A stretch of DNA of 64,000 bases from Novosphingobium sp. RL4 (GCF_035658495.1 NZ_CP141944.1:1452001-1516000); one strand, 5' to 3'; counted from the stretch's first letter, positions 1 to 7,460 are shown. Notes: generated from the letters alone by a model not told the origin. Numbers and translations are program-made.

Positions 1-193
1 GCTTCCGCTTCCGGGGCTTTGGCCTTTATGCCTGGGAGGACGGATTGTGGCGCCCGATCCGCGTTTTACCTTTTCGTGGCTGAAACGCATTTTTGGGTGT
101 TGACCGATGCCGACCTTGCCCCTAGAGGACGCGACCTGCCCGGCAGTGATGTGGGGCACCGGATCGAGCCGCCCGACGCGGCGGCCTTGGTTT

Positions 194-270
194 GGCGGAG
201 TAGCTCAGCTGGTTAGAGCAGCGGAATCATAATCCGCGTGTCGGGGGTTCGAGTCCCTCCTCCGCTACCA
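194..270 (+). tRNA. tRNA-Met (CAT), elongator type
   Basis: A full cloverleaf can be folded. The acceptor stem is GGCGGAG with CTCCGCT (first pair G-U), followed by discriminator A and an encoded CCA at 268-270. The anticodon arm is GCGGA-ATCATAA-TCCGC with anticodon CAT, and the T arm is GGGGG-TTCGAGT-CCCTC. The sequence resembles elongator tRNA-Met of alphaproteobacteria. A CAT anticodon could also be tRNA-Ile2 after lysidine modification, which is less likely. The 3' half (223-270) is the prophage attachment core, so this copy is restored by phage-borne sequence. Confidence 0.93.
223..270. repeat. attL core (48-bp direct repeat, 3' half of tRNA-Met)
   Basis: Identical over 48 bases to 38266-38313. 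It covers the anticodon arm through CCA. Identity stops on both sides: C at 222 against G at 38265, and C at 271 against T at 38314. The integrase gene lies 60 bases away, the usual arrangement for tRNA-targeting phages. Confidence 0.93.
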
Positions 271-309
271 CCTGTTTTTTCAGCATTTTTTCCTGATTGA
301 ACATGGACG

Positions 310-328
310 CGCCCAAGGCGGTTGGGCG
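310..328 (-). terminator. Hairpin just behind the integrase gene
   Basis: CGCCCAA-GGCGG-TTGGGCG forms a perfect 7-bp stem within 20 bases of the integrase stop codon (330-332). No real T-run follows on the minus strand, so it may be a weak terminator or part of the attP arm region. Confidence 0.4.
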
Positions 329-329
329 T

Positions 330-1385
330 TTAGTTGGGAGAAATTGCTCTCCCCTCCAGCTTTCTGATGGCCGCTTCACCCAGTGCCGGATCACGGTGCA
401 TGTAATGGGCGTCGAGGATCGTCCCGACCTCCTTCAGGCTATGGCCCGTGATGGCCGCGATCTCCGGAACGGTGGCGCCAGCGATGGCGAGGCGGGTCAC
501 GGCGGTGCCGCGCAGGTCGTGGAACGTGACGCCGGTGACGCCGGACTTGATGCACGCCTTGCGCCATGATGCGCGGAAGCCCGATTCGGTCCATTCCGTG
601 CCGCGTTCGGTTGCGAGGATGGTGGCCGGGAGCGGCTTGCCTTCACGCTGGTATTCAGCCTTTGCGGCATCCAGCGCAGACTTCAGCGGCGCGCCGACCG
701 GGACGGCGACGGTCACCTTCGTTTTGCGCTGACGCAGGCGGATGGTTGCGCCGTCAAACGCTGCCCATTGCAGGCGCAGAAGGTCGCCCTGCCGCTGGCC
801 GGTCCAGAGCGCGAGCGTGAGGGCTAGGCGAAGGTGCGCGGGGGCTTTGGCGTGGAAAGCCTTTTCGTCCGCATCGCTCCACACGTTTTCATTGCGTGCT
901 GCGCGGTAGAGCCGGCCGGGGCGTTCGCACGGGTTAATCGGGGCGAGGCCGCGATTGTAAGCCCACGACAGAGTACGGGCCAGCACCGCAAAAGCATAGT
1001 CCGCTTGGCGGCGTGACTTCACTGCAAGGCGTTCACGCCATGCGAGAAACTCGCCGCGCGTGCGCCGATCTTCCAGTGCGACGATAGGGAAATCGCCGAA
1101 CTCGTTATCGATCACGCGAAGCAGGCGGCGATAATCCTTGCGCGTGCGTTCGGCGAGATCGGCGAAGTCCGTCGAATCCTGATAGCCGTCAAAAATCGAA
1201 ACGAGGAGATCGGCGCGGGGCGCGCGCTTCTGGCTGACAGCGCGATTGTAGCTGGCAATGAATTCGGCCGAGCCCGGTTCGCCTTCAAGGCGCGGGCCAC
1301 CCTTCCAGGCGTAATAGTAAGTGACAGATTGGCCGGATGCACTCTTCTTGGTGACCCGGTTGATGCCCTTAAGCTGCACTCGCAT
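330..1385 (-). CDS. int: Prophage tyrosine recombinase (integrase)
   Basis: A site-specific recombinase of 351 residues that would integrate and excise the prophage at tRNA-Met. The catalytic set is visible: R198 in GQRQGDLLRL, H289 and R292 in FHDLRGT, H315 in ITGHS and nucleophile Y328 in AHYMH. The N-terminal 60-150 residues look like the SAM-like core-binding domain. I start at the ATG at 1385 (MRVQLKGINR); an in-frame extension to 1631 exists, but its sequence is the other frame of the upstream small gene. It overlaps that gene by 17 bases and is the last gene of the leftward early operon. Confidence 0.93.
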   Translation of the reverse strand: MRVQLKGINRVTKKSASGQSVTYYYAWKGGPRLEGEPGSAEFIASYNRAVSQKRAPRADLLVSIFDGYQDSTDFADLAERTRKDYRRLLRVIDNEFGDFPIVALEDRRTRGEFLAWRERLAVKSRRQADYAFAVLARTLSWAYNRGLAPINPCERPGRLYRAARNENVWSDADEKAFHAKAPAHLRLALTLALWTGQRQGDLLRLQWAAFDGATIRLRQRKTKVTVAVPVGAPLKSALDAAKAEYQREGKPLPATILATERGTEWTESGFRASWRKACIKSGVTGVTFHDLRGTAVTRLAIAGATVPEIAAITGHSLKEVGTILDAHYMHRDPALGEAAIRKLEGRAISPN

Positions 1386-1605
1386 GGCGCTTTTGTTTCC
1401 ATTTGTCGAAAGGGGAGGAATGCGCTTCGGGTAGCGCGGAAGTGAGAATCCGAATGGTCCCATCGGGCGCGATCTCGACACCTGAGACGGGCACTTCGGC
1501 CGCGCGCACGGCTTTGACGGCGCGCACCACGTCGGCTTGACGGAAGGCTGAGGGGGCTCTGCCCACTGGAGTTCCTTTGTCGTTTCGCCGGCAGGTGGCC
1601 CGCAA
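1369..1605 (-). CDS. Small early phage protein upstream of integrase
   Basis: A 78-residue protein of unknown function. A central segment, about residues 20-55, reads as an alpha/beta unit (AFRQADVVRAVKAVRAAEV then VSGVEIAPDGTIRIL), followed by a charged tail ending in DKWKQKRHASAA. Small proteins of this form often precede integrase in sphingomonad prophages, from memory. It overlaps the integrase start by 17 bases in another frame, which implies translational coupling. The start at 1605 is the first ATG and could be later. No enzyme motif is visible. Confidence 0.6.
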   Translation of the reverse strand: MRATCRRNDKGTPVGRAPSAFRQADVVRAVKAVRAAEVPVSGVEIAPDGTIRILTSALPEAHSSPFDKWKQKRHASAA

Positions 1606-1642
1606 TGCGTGCCTAGGTCACTGCCGTGCATTGGGATGGGAG

Positions 1643-1667
1643 GCTGACCGGATGAAGTCCGGTCAGC
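1643..1667. promoter_or_regulatory. Perfect 10-bp stem hairpin overlapping a stop codon
   Basis: GCTGACCGGA-TGAAG-TCCGGTCAGC, a perfect inverted repeat. It overlaps the stop codon (1663-1665) of the small membrane protein gene on the minus strand and lies 38 bases before the next gene. No T-run follows, so it may be an attenuator or mRNA-stabilising structure in the early operon. Confidence 0.45.
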
Positions 1668-1857
1668 GCCGGTCGCCTTTGCTGCCCGAAAGGGCGCTGG
1701 CGACGATGAAGGGGATCGTCAGCACGACGGCGACGATGACCAGCACGCGCGTGGCCGTACGGGCGAGAGCGACGCGGCGGCGAGGCGCGGCGGCCGGCTG
1801 GCAGGACTTGCAGGCGCAGCCGATGGGGTGGAGGGCGGAAGCCGGGCGGCTGACCAT
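1663..1857 (-). CDS. Small single-pass membrane protein
   Basis: A 64-residue protein. Residues about 15-33 hold a short Cys- and Arg-rich stretch (CACKSCQPAAAPRRRVALAR). They are followed by one clear transmembrane helix, VLVIVAVVLTIPFIVASALS, and a short charged tail. The start codon overlaps the stop of the gapR-like gene as ATGA (1857), so it is probably translated by coupling. Two closely spaced Cys could make this a membrane-anchored metal or redox site, but that is speculation. Function unknown. Confidence 0.55.
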   Translation of the reverse strand: MVSRPASALHPIGCACKSCQPAAAPRRRVALARTATRVLVIVAVVLTIPFIVASALSGSKGDRR

Positions 1858-2093
1858 CAGTCGATCCCCAGCGCGGTTTTGTAGGTATCCAGCAGCATGT
1901 CCATTTCGCGGCGATCATCCGGCTTCATCTTCCGGATGCGCACGATCTGGCGCATGATCTTCACATCATAGCCGACGGCCTTCGCCTCGTTGTAGATGTC
2001 CCGGATATCTTCCCCGATGTCCTTCTTTTCTTCTTCCAGGCGCTCAACCCGTTCAATCAGCAGGCGCAGGCGGTCGTCGGTCGTTTCGGCCAT
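1857..2093 (-). CDS. GapR-like DUF2312 nucleoid protein
   Basis: A 78-residue DUF2312 protein. In Caulobacter, GapR is a nucleoid-associated protein that binds overtwisted, AT-rich DNA and helps type II topoisomerases ahead of replication forks. The family pattern is plain: a coiled coil (LRLLIERVERLEEEKKDI), then DIRDIYNEAKAVGYDVKIMR, then QIVRIRKMKPDDR and a C-terminal helix LLDTYKTALG. I start at the ATG at 2093 (MAETTDDRLR); the in-frame extension to 2147 does not resemble the family. A prophage copy may assist phage replication or modify host chromosome topology; this is inference. Confidence 0.88.
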   Translation of the reverse strand: MAETTDDRLRLLIERVERLEEEKKDIGEDIRDIYNEAKAVGYDVKIMRQIVRIRKMKPDDRREMDMLLDTYKTALGID

Positions 2094-2104
2094 TGTTGGT
2101 CCCT

Positions 2105-2326
2105 TCACAGCATGAGGAGTTGCGGATCGGGGCTGGCCGCGATCCAATCAGCGCGGGCGGCGACGGCCCGTTCATAGGCGGCTTGCGCGGCGGCGGTTTC
2201 CGCTTCGGCGGCAGCTAGCTTTTCAGTCGCGCGGGCCTTTCGGCGCTCGCAGCAGCGCACGAGTTCCTCGATCTTGCCAAGATCCGGCGGGCCGGCGAAC
2301 AGGTCGTTGAAGCGAAATTCCGCCAT
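2105..2326 (-). CDS. Hypothetical coiled-coil early protein
   Basis: A 73-residue protein of unknown function. From about residue 17 to 60 it is an Ala/Glu/Arg-rich helix (ELVRCCERRKARATEKLAAA and onward) that should form a coiled coil. It sits 11 bases before the gapR-like start in the same leftward operon. No catalytic motif is seen. The amino-terminal segment FRFNDLFAGPPDLGK may be a short folded cap. Confidence 0.55.
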   Translation of the reverse strand: MAEFRFNDLFAGPPDLGKIEELVRCCERRKARATEKLAAAEAETAAAQAAYERAVAARADWIAASPDPQLLML

Positions 2327-2331
2327 GACAG

Positions 2332-2532
2332 TCAGCCCGCAGCGCCGAGGCGGATGACGATCTGCGCGACGATGCAGGAAGAGCCAAGGACTGCGATCGC
2401 CGCGAGCAGGCAGCGCATTGCAACCTTCTCTGCCCGCTGGGCGAAGGCCGTGAGGCGCTGCGTTTCCGGGCAGACCGGGCTGAGTTCCACGATGATGGCG
2501 CGGATTTCGCGGTGATCGATGGGCGCGCTCAC
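2332..2532 (-). CDS. Small membrane protein with GTG start
   Basis: A 66-residue protein of unknown function. I choose GTG at 2532 because it overlaps the upstream stop as GTGA, the coupling used throughout this operon; an ATG at 2565 would overlap the upstream gene by 37 bases. The N-terminal half is soluble (REIRAIIVELSPVCPETQRL) and residues about 40-60 form one hydrophobic helix (CLLAAIAVLGSSCIVAQIVI). Confidence 0.55.
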   Translation of the reverse strand: MSAPIDHREIRAIIVELSPVCPETQRLTAFAQRAEKVAMRCLLAAIAVLGSSCIVAQIVIRLGAAG

Positions 2533-2726
2533 TGGCGGCGGGCCTTCGGCAGATCGATGGCGCAATCAGGGCAATAGGCCGAGGCCGTGCCGTTGATCGT
2601 TTCCGTGGCCCAGCCTGCCGGAAGGTGAGGCGTAAGGGTGTTTCCGGTTGCTTCGCAGCAGCTGCAGATGGCGGAAAAGGCCCGGAGCAGCGGAAGCGAT
2701 GGCGCGGCCTTGTGAGTGGATGGCAT
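2529..2726 (-). CDS. Small Cys-rich protein, possible zinc knuckle
   Basis: A 65-residue protein. It has a CSCC cluster near residue 20 and a CPDC motif near residue 54, a spacing that could bind one zinc ion. The chosen ATG at 2726 is preceded by GGAG eight bases upstream; an earlier ATG at 2750 has no such site. It follows the ogr-like gene after a gap of about 100 bases. Function unknown; a small DNA-binding or adaptor role would fit its place among early genes. Confidence 0.55.
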   Translation of the reverse strand: MPSTHKAAPSLPLLRAFSAICSCCEATGNTLTPHLPAGWATETINGTASAYCPDCAIDLPKARRQ

Positions 2727-2824
2727 GGGGCGGGCTCCGAATTTGGGCAAAGCAGGGGCGTTCCCGGAAGCGAGCCGGGCAGGGGAGTGCGCTAGGGGTA
2801 GGTCAGGCCGGGGCGGCCCTCAGG

Positions 2825-3130
2825 TCAGCCTCCGGGGGAACTGGCCCCAGGTTCGGGCGGCGGGCTGTTGTCGTTGTCTGCCCGGTCATTGGCGGCATCG
2901 CGCCATTGGCTGAGGGGCAGTTCATGCAGCGGCTTGGGGTAGCGGCTGGGCTTGATCGTGCGGATCGGTTCGAGAGCGACCACGAAGGTGTGCCCGCACG
3001 CATCCGGGTTCCGGCAGTGGTAATAGACCTCGCGATAGAGCACGCTGGTCTTGCCGGAAGTCCGTGCGAAGGCGCGGCCTCCGCAGGCCGGACAGGTGAC
3101 ATGCGGCAGTTGGGCAGGACGACCCGGCAT
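2825..3130 (-). CDS. ogr: Ogr/Delta-like zinc-finger late activator
   Basis: A 101-residue counterpart of P2 Ogr, the zinc-binding activator that switches on late operons through RNA polymerase alpha. The four-Cys pattern is C13-x2-C16 and C39-x5-C45, with the family spacing and the conserved stretch RAFARTSGKTSVLYREVYYHC. The last 35 residues are Pro/Asn-rich and probably disordered. The start at 3130 overlaps the upstream stop as ATGA. In P2 ogr lies next to D; here two cargo blocks and the immunity region lie between them. Probable targets are the CATTTGG-N12-CCAAATG sites at 17278, 26729 and 33119 (inference). Confidence 0.85.
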   Translation of the reverse strand: MPGRPAQLPHVTCPACGGRAFARTSGKTSVLYREVYYHCRNPDACGHTFVVALEPIRTIKPSRYPKPLHELPLSQWRDAANDRADNDNSPPPEPGASSPGG

Positions 3131-3621
3131 CAGTGATTTACCCCCGTGGCTTCGCGGCCGGCGCCATTGCCGGGCAGAAGGGCTTTCAAGCGACCGATCA
3201 GGCGCGGGAAAATCGCGTCCGCTTCCTCGGTTTCGGCAATGGCGCGGTAAATCTGCGCGGGCGTAGCGCCCGGCTGCAGCGCCTGAATGCAATGGCTGAT
3301 GGCATCGCCGGTTTCGCGCGAAATCAGCGCGACATCATCGGCCAGAGCTTCACGGCACCCAGAGGCATCGACCATGGCAACATCCAGTTGGCGGGCGTAG
3401 CTTTCAAGGATCGGGGCGTAGCCGCCACCGGCGAGGATAAACGCGCGATCGAGCGCGATGGCCTGATCGAGCGTGGGGGAGCCGTGCTTGTCGCTTTCGC
3501 TCCAGTGCCGGACAGTGCGGACCGCACGGCGCGTGATCGAGCCGGCAGCTTTCCAGCCAATGCGGCCGACAACCGTGGTGACAGCAAGAGAGAAGGTGAG
3601 GGGCGCGCGAACCTTGGTCAC
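3130..3621 (-). CDS. Putative phage regulatory protein (CII-like position)
   Basis: A 163-residue protein directly behind the cro-like gene, overlapping it by four bases. An N-terminal helix-turn-helix is likely at about residues 15-45 (VVGRIGWKAAGSITRRAVRT then VRHWSES), followed by a mostly helical body. The position second in the early operon matches CII-type or replication-control proteins of other temperate phages. I do not recognise a specific family. It ends in an ATGA overlap with ogr. Confidence 0.6.
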   Translation of the reverse strand: MTKVRAPLTFSLAVTTVVGRIGWKAAGSITRRAVRTVRHWSESDKHGSPTLDQAIALDRAFILAGGGYAPILESYARQLDVAMVDASGCREALADDVALISRETGDAISHCIQALQPGATPAQIYRAIAETEEADAIFPRLIGRLKALLPGNGAGREATGVNH

Positions 3622-3902
3622 TGCGAGCGGCCCTTTCGTTGCACTTTCGGATTCTCATCGCAAACGACGGAAGGCTCGGAACCGGCTACATCGGGTGCAG
3701 GATGGCCAAGCGGGAAAACGACATGCTCGGCGGTGACAGGGACGCCTATGCTGTTCCCGACGGCAATGACGTGGGGCTGCTTGTGAGCGGGAATCCGACC
3801 TTCGCGTTTCCATCCGTGGACCGTTGCCGGACTTTCACCAAGGGCTCGAGCCATCGGGCGAATACCGCCGAACATGGTGAAGATGGTGTTTTGGTGTTGC
3901 AT
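3618..3902 (-). CDS. Cro-like helix-turn-helix regulator
   Basis: A 94-residue YdaS/Cro-type DNA-binding protein. The HTH is at about residues 11-40 (FGGIRPMARALGESPATVHG then WKREGRIPAHK). It is the first gene of the leftward early operon and is divergent from the repressor gene at 3986. Its start codon (3900-3902) lies inside the GCATACG-N5-CGTATGC dyad, so repressor bound there would block both transcription and access to this start. The likely role is to set the lytic state. Confidence 0.85.
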   Translation of the reverse strand: MQHQNTIFTMFGGIRPMARALGESPATVHGWKREGRIPAHKQPHVIAVGNSIGVPVTAEHVVFPLGHPAPDVAGSEPSVVCDENPKVQRKGRSQ

Positions 3903-3950
3903 ACGAACTACGTATGCGAAAGCTGAACATCAATCAACTAGATTCTCTAG
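3899..3950. promoter_or_regulatory. Immunity-region operators between cro-like and repressor genes
   Basis: Two perfect dyads lie in the divergent intergenic region. GCATACG-AACTA-CGTATGC is at 3899-3917 and overlaps the cro-like start codon. CTAGA-TTC-TCTAG is at 3938-3950, upstream of the repressor gene. Their different sequences suggest sites for two proteins, or one operator and one promoter-associated element. Confidence 0.65.
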
Positions 3951-3985
3951 CAGGACGGTGTTCAGGATTTCCGTATGCTAGTGAG

Positions 3986-4531
3986 ATGCTTCCTGTAACC
4001 ACTCGCCTCAAAGAACTCCGCAAGGCCGCCGTCCCCAGACTGAGCGTGCGCCGCATCGCGGAAGAGCTCGATATGCCATTTGGCTCATACGCTCGCTTTG
4101 AAAGTGCCAGCACTTACAAAAAGTCGTTCCTGCCCTTGGACTTCACCCGCAAGGTGGCTGCGGTTTTGGCGGAACACGGGGTAGATCCGGCAGAGGTAAT
4201 GCTCTTGGCAGGACTCACCGACGAAGAGGCTGCGCCTGAAGCCCGAGCGGTTGAGGCTGCTCGTCCGGCCGTGCAGTATGTGTCGCTTCAAGTGGCGCTC
4301 CCTAGTGAAGCTGCGCTGCGCGATATGTTCCGCAGTCTCTTGGTTCTTGTTCCAGATGGGTCGACCAAGGACGAGACCGCTGAAATTCTAGCTCGATGGC
4401 TTCCATCTGGCTTTGCAGGAATTGGACCCTATCTGCCCGATCCGGGCGCGGGCGCGTCGCTTGCAGGCAATACTCCTCCTCCAGCTGACGCCACAGATCA
4501 TCACGAATCTGGACCATCGTCGCGCACCTGA
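3986..4531 (+). CDS. Prophage repressor-like XRE-family protein
   Basis: A 181-residue protein divergent from the early operon and so the likely lysogeny repressor. The N-terminal HTH spans about residues 6-45 (RLKELRKAAVPRLSVRRIAE then ELDMPFGSYARFE). No LexA/CI-type Ser-Lys self-cleavage motif (AG followed by a catalytic Ser) is visible; the C-terminal 60 residues are Pro/Gly/Asp-rich. Induction may therefore not use RecA-driven autocleavage. The start MLPVTTRLKE is chosen over one 72 bases upstream, whose extra sequence covers the operators. Confidence 0.75.
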   Translation: MLPVTTRLKELRKAAVPRLSVRRIAEELDMPFGSYARFESASTYKKSFLPLDFTRKVAAVLAEHGVDPAEVMLLAGLTDEEAAPEARAVEAARPAVQYVSLQVALPSEAALRDMFRSLLVLVPDGSTKDETAEILARWLPSGFAGIGPYLPDPGAGASLAGNTPPPADATDHHESGPSSRT

Positions 4532-4787
4532 CGGAGCAACTCGGACAACCAAACTCGCAACCTGGGGTCACCCGGAAGGCACGCGCACTCAACCTAACGC
4601 TCCTTTGTTCCTCATTTGTTCTCATTGGCGGATTGCAATCCTGTAGGGAAGTGCCTTTCGTCATGACGGGAAAATTGTGGGCGGGAAGGCGGGCTCGCCG
4701 CGTGCATGGCCGCCGAATATCGCGCGCCCGATCATGATTTAGCCAATAAGATAAATGTGTTAGTCCCGATTCACGAAAGGGGAATCA

Positions 4788-5246
4788 ATGGGCCACATTT
4801 ACGAAGGTTACGGTGCGAGCGTTCAGGTCGAGGACGATGGCATCGTCATTCGCAGGAAGGGGCTGGCTTCGTTCACCCTGCATGGATTGAAGGGCGAAAA
4901 GCGCATTCCCTTCGCCAGCATTTCAGCGGTCCAGTTCAAGCCGGCAAACTTGCTTACGTCCGGTTACATCCAGTTTTCGATTGCCGGAGGTGTTGAGAGC
5001 AAGGGCGGGTTGCTGGCGGCGACCAAGGATGAGAATAGTGTGCTGTTCAAAGGCGGTCGTCAGAACCGGGTCTTCGAACAACTCCGCGACAATGTGGAAG
5101 CTGGTATTCGGCTCGCTCGTAAGCCCGCATTCGCACCAGCTGCGATCACAAAGGCCGAGGAATTGGAGAAGCTTGCTGGCCTGCTGGACAGGGGGCTGTT
5201 GACCCGTGAGGAATTCGATCAACAGAAGTCCGCATTGCTCGGGTAA
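4788..5246 (+). CDS. PH-like (DUF4429-type) plus SHOCT domain protein
   Basis: A 152-residue cytoplasmic protein. Residues 1-100 read as a beta-rich PH-like/DUF4429 fold (VEDDGIVIRRKG, EKRIPFASISAVQFKPAN, GYIQFSIAGG). Residues about 118-152 are a SHOCT module (ELEKLAGLLDRGLLTREEFD). SHOCT segments are short oligomerisation helices found in phage and stress proteins. AAGGGGA lies six bases before the ATG. It is the first gene of a rightward cargo block; the next gene starts five bases after its stop. It has no P2 counterpart. Confidence 0.75.
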   Translation: MGHIYEGYGASVQVEDDGIVIRRKGLASFTLHGLKGEKRIPFASISAVQFKPANLLTSGYIQFSIAGGVESKGGLLAATKDENSVLFKGGRQNRVFEQLRDNVEAGIRLARKPAFAPAAITKAEELEKLAGLLDRGLLTREEFDQQKSALLG

Positions 5247-5251
5247 CAACG

Positions 5252-5917
5252 ATGGTCTGGACACAAAAATCCGAATTGCTGTTGATCCGACGAGTCTGTC
5301 AGGAAATTGTGCATGACATGGCTACCGGAAAAGGTACCCGACTTCACTCGACGTATGCAGAATTGGCGCCGAGCCTTTTCCGCTTCGGTAAGATTCAGTT
5401 GTCGGTATCTAAGAGGTGGGGCGCGCCGATCACGGATCTTAGCGTCATGGGGGCATCCGCGAGCCCGTCCATTATCTCACTCACAGTGGGTGGCAATCGA
5501 TCTAAAGGTCAAATCACTGATGCGGAGCGCACGCTTAGTGGAATACTTTGCCACGAACTTGTTCATCAGAAACAAGGCGCGCGAAATCCTTGTTCGATGG
5601 CGATGGCTACGCAAATCCAACATTATTGGGTTGCGAATGAAGAAGAAAATGCTGGTCCTCATGACTGGATCGTTGGATACTATGGAACCGTTTACGAATT
5701 TGAGGCCCATGCCGAGCAGATTGCCTATGAAATATGGATGACTGACGTCGTCTCTGGCCAGGTGCCACGAAAAAACGTGAGCCTTGCTCAAGTAACCCAA
5801 TGCGAACCGCTAGAGCGGATTAAGAGAAGGCTGCAGGTAAATGCGGCAAGTTCGTTGGTCAGTGATTGGCTTTCTCGGCTTGAGGCCAAAGTGAACGAAG
5901 CGCTGGCCATTTGGTGA
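5252..5917 (+). CDS. HExxH putative metallopeptidase (cargo gene)
   Basis: A 221-residue protein with a zincin signature, HELVH at 101-105, in a hydrophobic helix (LSGILCHELVHQKQ). A second acidic segment EFEAHAEQ at 149-156 could give the third zinc ligand, in gluzincin style. Residues 105-150 hold further His and Trp. No signal peptide is seen, so it would act in the cytoplasm. GC is visibly lower than in the late genes, which indicates separate acquisition. It is tightly coupled to the SHOCT gene. Substrate unknown. Proteases of this kind occur in some phage-defence modules, so a defence role is possible but unproven. Confidence 0.65.
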   Translation: MVWTQKSELLLIRRVCQEIVHDMATGKGTRLHSTYAELAPSLFRFGKIQLSVSKRWGAPITDLSVMGASASPSIISLTVGGNRSKGQITDAERTLSGILCHELVHQKQGARNPCSMAMATQIQHYWVANEEENAGPHDWIVGYYGTVYEFEAHAEQIAYEIWMTDVVSGQVPRKNVSLAQVTQCEPLERIKRRLQVNAASSLVSDWLSRLEAKVNEALAIW

Positions 5918-6031
5918 GCGGCTCCAGGCGTATAAAAAAATGACAATCGCTGCTGGAAAAAGTTTCGTGTGGACAGCGACATAGTGTCGATTTTAGACGT
6001 TCAGGATTGTTGAACGCACGCTGGGGGCACA

Positions 6032-6769
6032 ATGAGCGAGCTTCTGACCAATCTTGCTGGCGCAGTCGCAGGTCTGGCGGTGGAACCACCTAAGCCGGCT
6101 TGGGCTGCTGCGAACATTCCCGGCGCCGAAGAGGCCATCATCGTTTCGCAGCGAGATGCCAGTTCAAGCTGGGCGGGTTTCATGCGCTACGTCGATACCC
6201 ATGGCGAAGTGAGCGAGCGCCGAATTGTCTGCCGGGCTGTTGAAGGTTATGGGCAGGCCGAGACGATCGCCGCTTATTGTTGCGAGCGAAAAGCAAGCCG
6301 CCGCTTCCGCATCGATCGGATCGAGGAATTGATCTGCCTGCAGACCGGAGAAGTGATCGATCCGCTACCGCATTTCGAGCAGATGCGCTTGCACGGGGCG
6401 CTCAAAGTCATCGACAAATCGATGAGCGATTTCGGGCGTATCCTCGTCTTCATGTCGCAGTGCGATGGCTCGATCCATCCGCTGGAGATCGATGCAGTGC
6501 ACGAAGGCATGGAGCGCTACGTCCTGCGTTTTGGTGGGGATGACGCCGTGCTTGGGGCGGCCCTGAAGAATATCGGCAAGATCGCACCTGACGGCGACGA
6601 TTTGGTCGCCGCCCTTGGGCGTATCAGCCGACATCCGGAGGCGAGGCAGGTTTCACGCCTTATCTTGAACTGCATGGACAAGGTGACAATAGCAGATGGC
6701 GCGCTCCATTTGGATGAGCTTGAGTGGACTGCGCTGGCCCGCGAATATCTTGAGAAGCACGCTGGTTAA
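6032..6769 (+). CDS. WYL-like plus TerB-like domain protein
   Basis: A 245-residue protein. Residues about 40-115 resemble a WYL-type ligand-sensing domain (RYVDTHGEVSERRIVCRAVE, then CERKASRRFRIDRIEELICL). Residues about 135-240 resemble a TerB-like acidic helical domain: FMSQCDGSIHPLEIDAVHEG and ADGALHLDELEW form the twin DG-x-acidic pattern. WYL and TerB domains are both frequent in defence and stress islands, where they sense nucleotides or metals. There is no HTH, so it is not a classical WYL regulator. It is the third gene of the cargo block. Confidence 0.65.
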   Translation: MSELLTNLAGAVAGLAVEPPKPAWAAANIPGAEEAIIVSQRDASSSWAGFMRYVDTHGEVSERRIVCRAVEGYGQAETIAAYCCERKASRRFRIDRIEELICLQTGEVIDPLPHFEQMRLHGALKVIDKSMSDFGRILVFMSQCDGSIHPLEIDAVHEGMERYVLRFGGDDAVLGAALKNIGKIAPDGDDLVAALGRISRHPEARQVSRLILNCMDKVTIADGALHLDELEWTALAREYLEKHAG

Positions 6770-6911
6770 GGGCGTGGGTAAATTTCCTATTCCGTAGTGG
6801 CGACCACTTTTGATACTTTGGCCGGAAGCGGTTCGTCAGACGTGGGTGTTGCAGGGACGAAGCTGCCATTTCGAATTATCATGCGATAGCAGCGTTTGCT
6901 AAGGAGCCATG

Positions 6912-7460
6912 ATGACCCCGGCTGGAATGATCGCTTTGGTAGCAACCTCGATCTCGTTGATCAGTTCCTGCGCAGCTTGGACCGCCATTCTCGTAACCAG
7001 GAAGTCTGCGAACGATGCGCGACTAGTGCAAATCCAGACGGCGGCGAGGAGTTCACGCGCGACGGTCGTAAGCGCAAATCGTCAGCGTTGGATCGATGCC
7101 ATTCGAGAAGATGTCGCGTCATTCATCGCTGCGCGCGGGCAACTGGCCATGCTGATGAACGCTGAGAATTATCTTGAGCTTGGGCAGGAAGCGCTGCGGA
7201 GAGAGGAAAGGGAAGGTCGCGGGCGAGTAGTTATGTTGCGAGACCGGATCGATATGCGCTTGAACCATACCGAGAGCGATCACTTGGCACTTATCGCCGC
7301 CTTGGATAACTACGATTTTGACCCATCCCGGGAGAACCATGAGGTTCTTCGGAGAGCTGGTCGAAAAATATTCAAGGCGGAGTGGACGCGACTGAAAAAA
7401 GAAGCTGGCGGCATTGACCCTTATGTCCGCGAAACAGTGCCGCCGCGCGTCATGGATTGA
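6912..7460 (+). CDS. Membrane-anchored helical protein (cargo gene)
   Basis: A 182-residue protein. One N-terminal transmembrane helix (MIALVATSISLISSCAAWTA then ILV) is followed by a long charged helical cytoplasmic part (ANRQRWIDAIREDVASFIAA, EALRREEREGRGR). AAGGAG at 6901-6906 is best spaced for the ATG at 6912; an ATG at 6909 is also possible. It is the last gene of the cargo block. A membrane effector partnered with the upstream sensor and peptidase would fit defence architecture, but this is inference. No family recognised. Confidence 0.6.
   Translation: MTPAGMIALVATSISLISSCAAWTAILVTRKSANDARLVQIQTAARSSRATVVSANRQRWIDAIREDVASFIAARGQLAMLMNAENYLELGQEALRREEREGRGRVVMLRDRIDMRLNHTESDHLALIAALDNYDFDPSRENHEVLRRAGRKIFKAEWTRLKKEAGGIDPYVRETVPPRVMD

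Noticed and set aside
1..193. Possible gene end upstream of the tRNA
   Set aside because: The frames are short and unlike any family I know. I see nothing that can be supported in the first 193 bases.
4302..4664. A 120-codon minus-strand frame with several Cys residues (CEFGCPSCSVRC)
   Set aside because: It is antisense to the repressor gene, has no ribosome site, and its Cys cluster is not a known motif.
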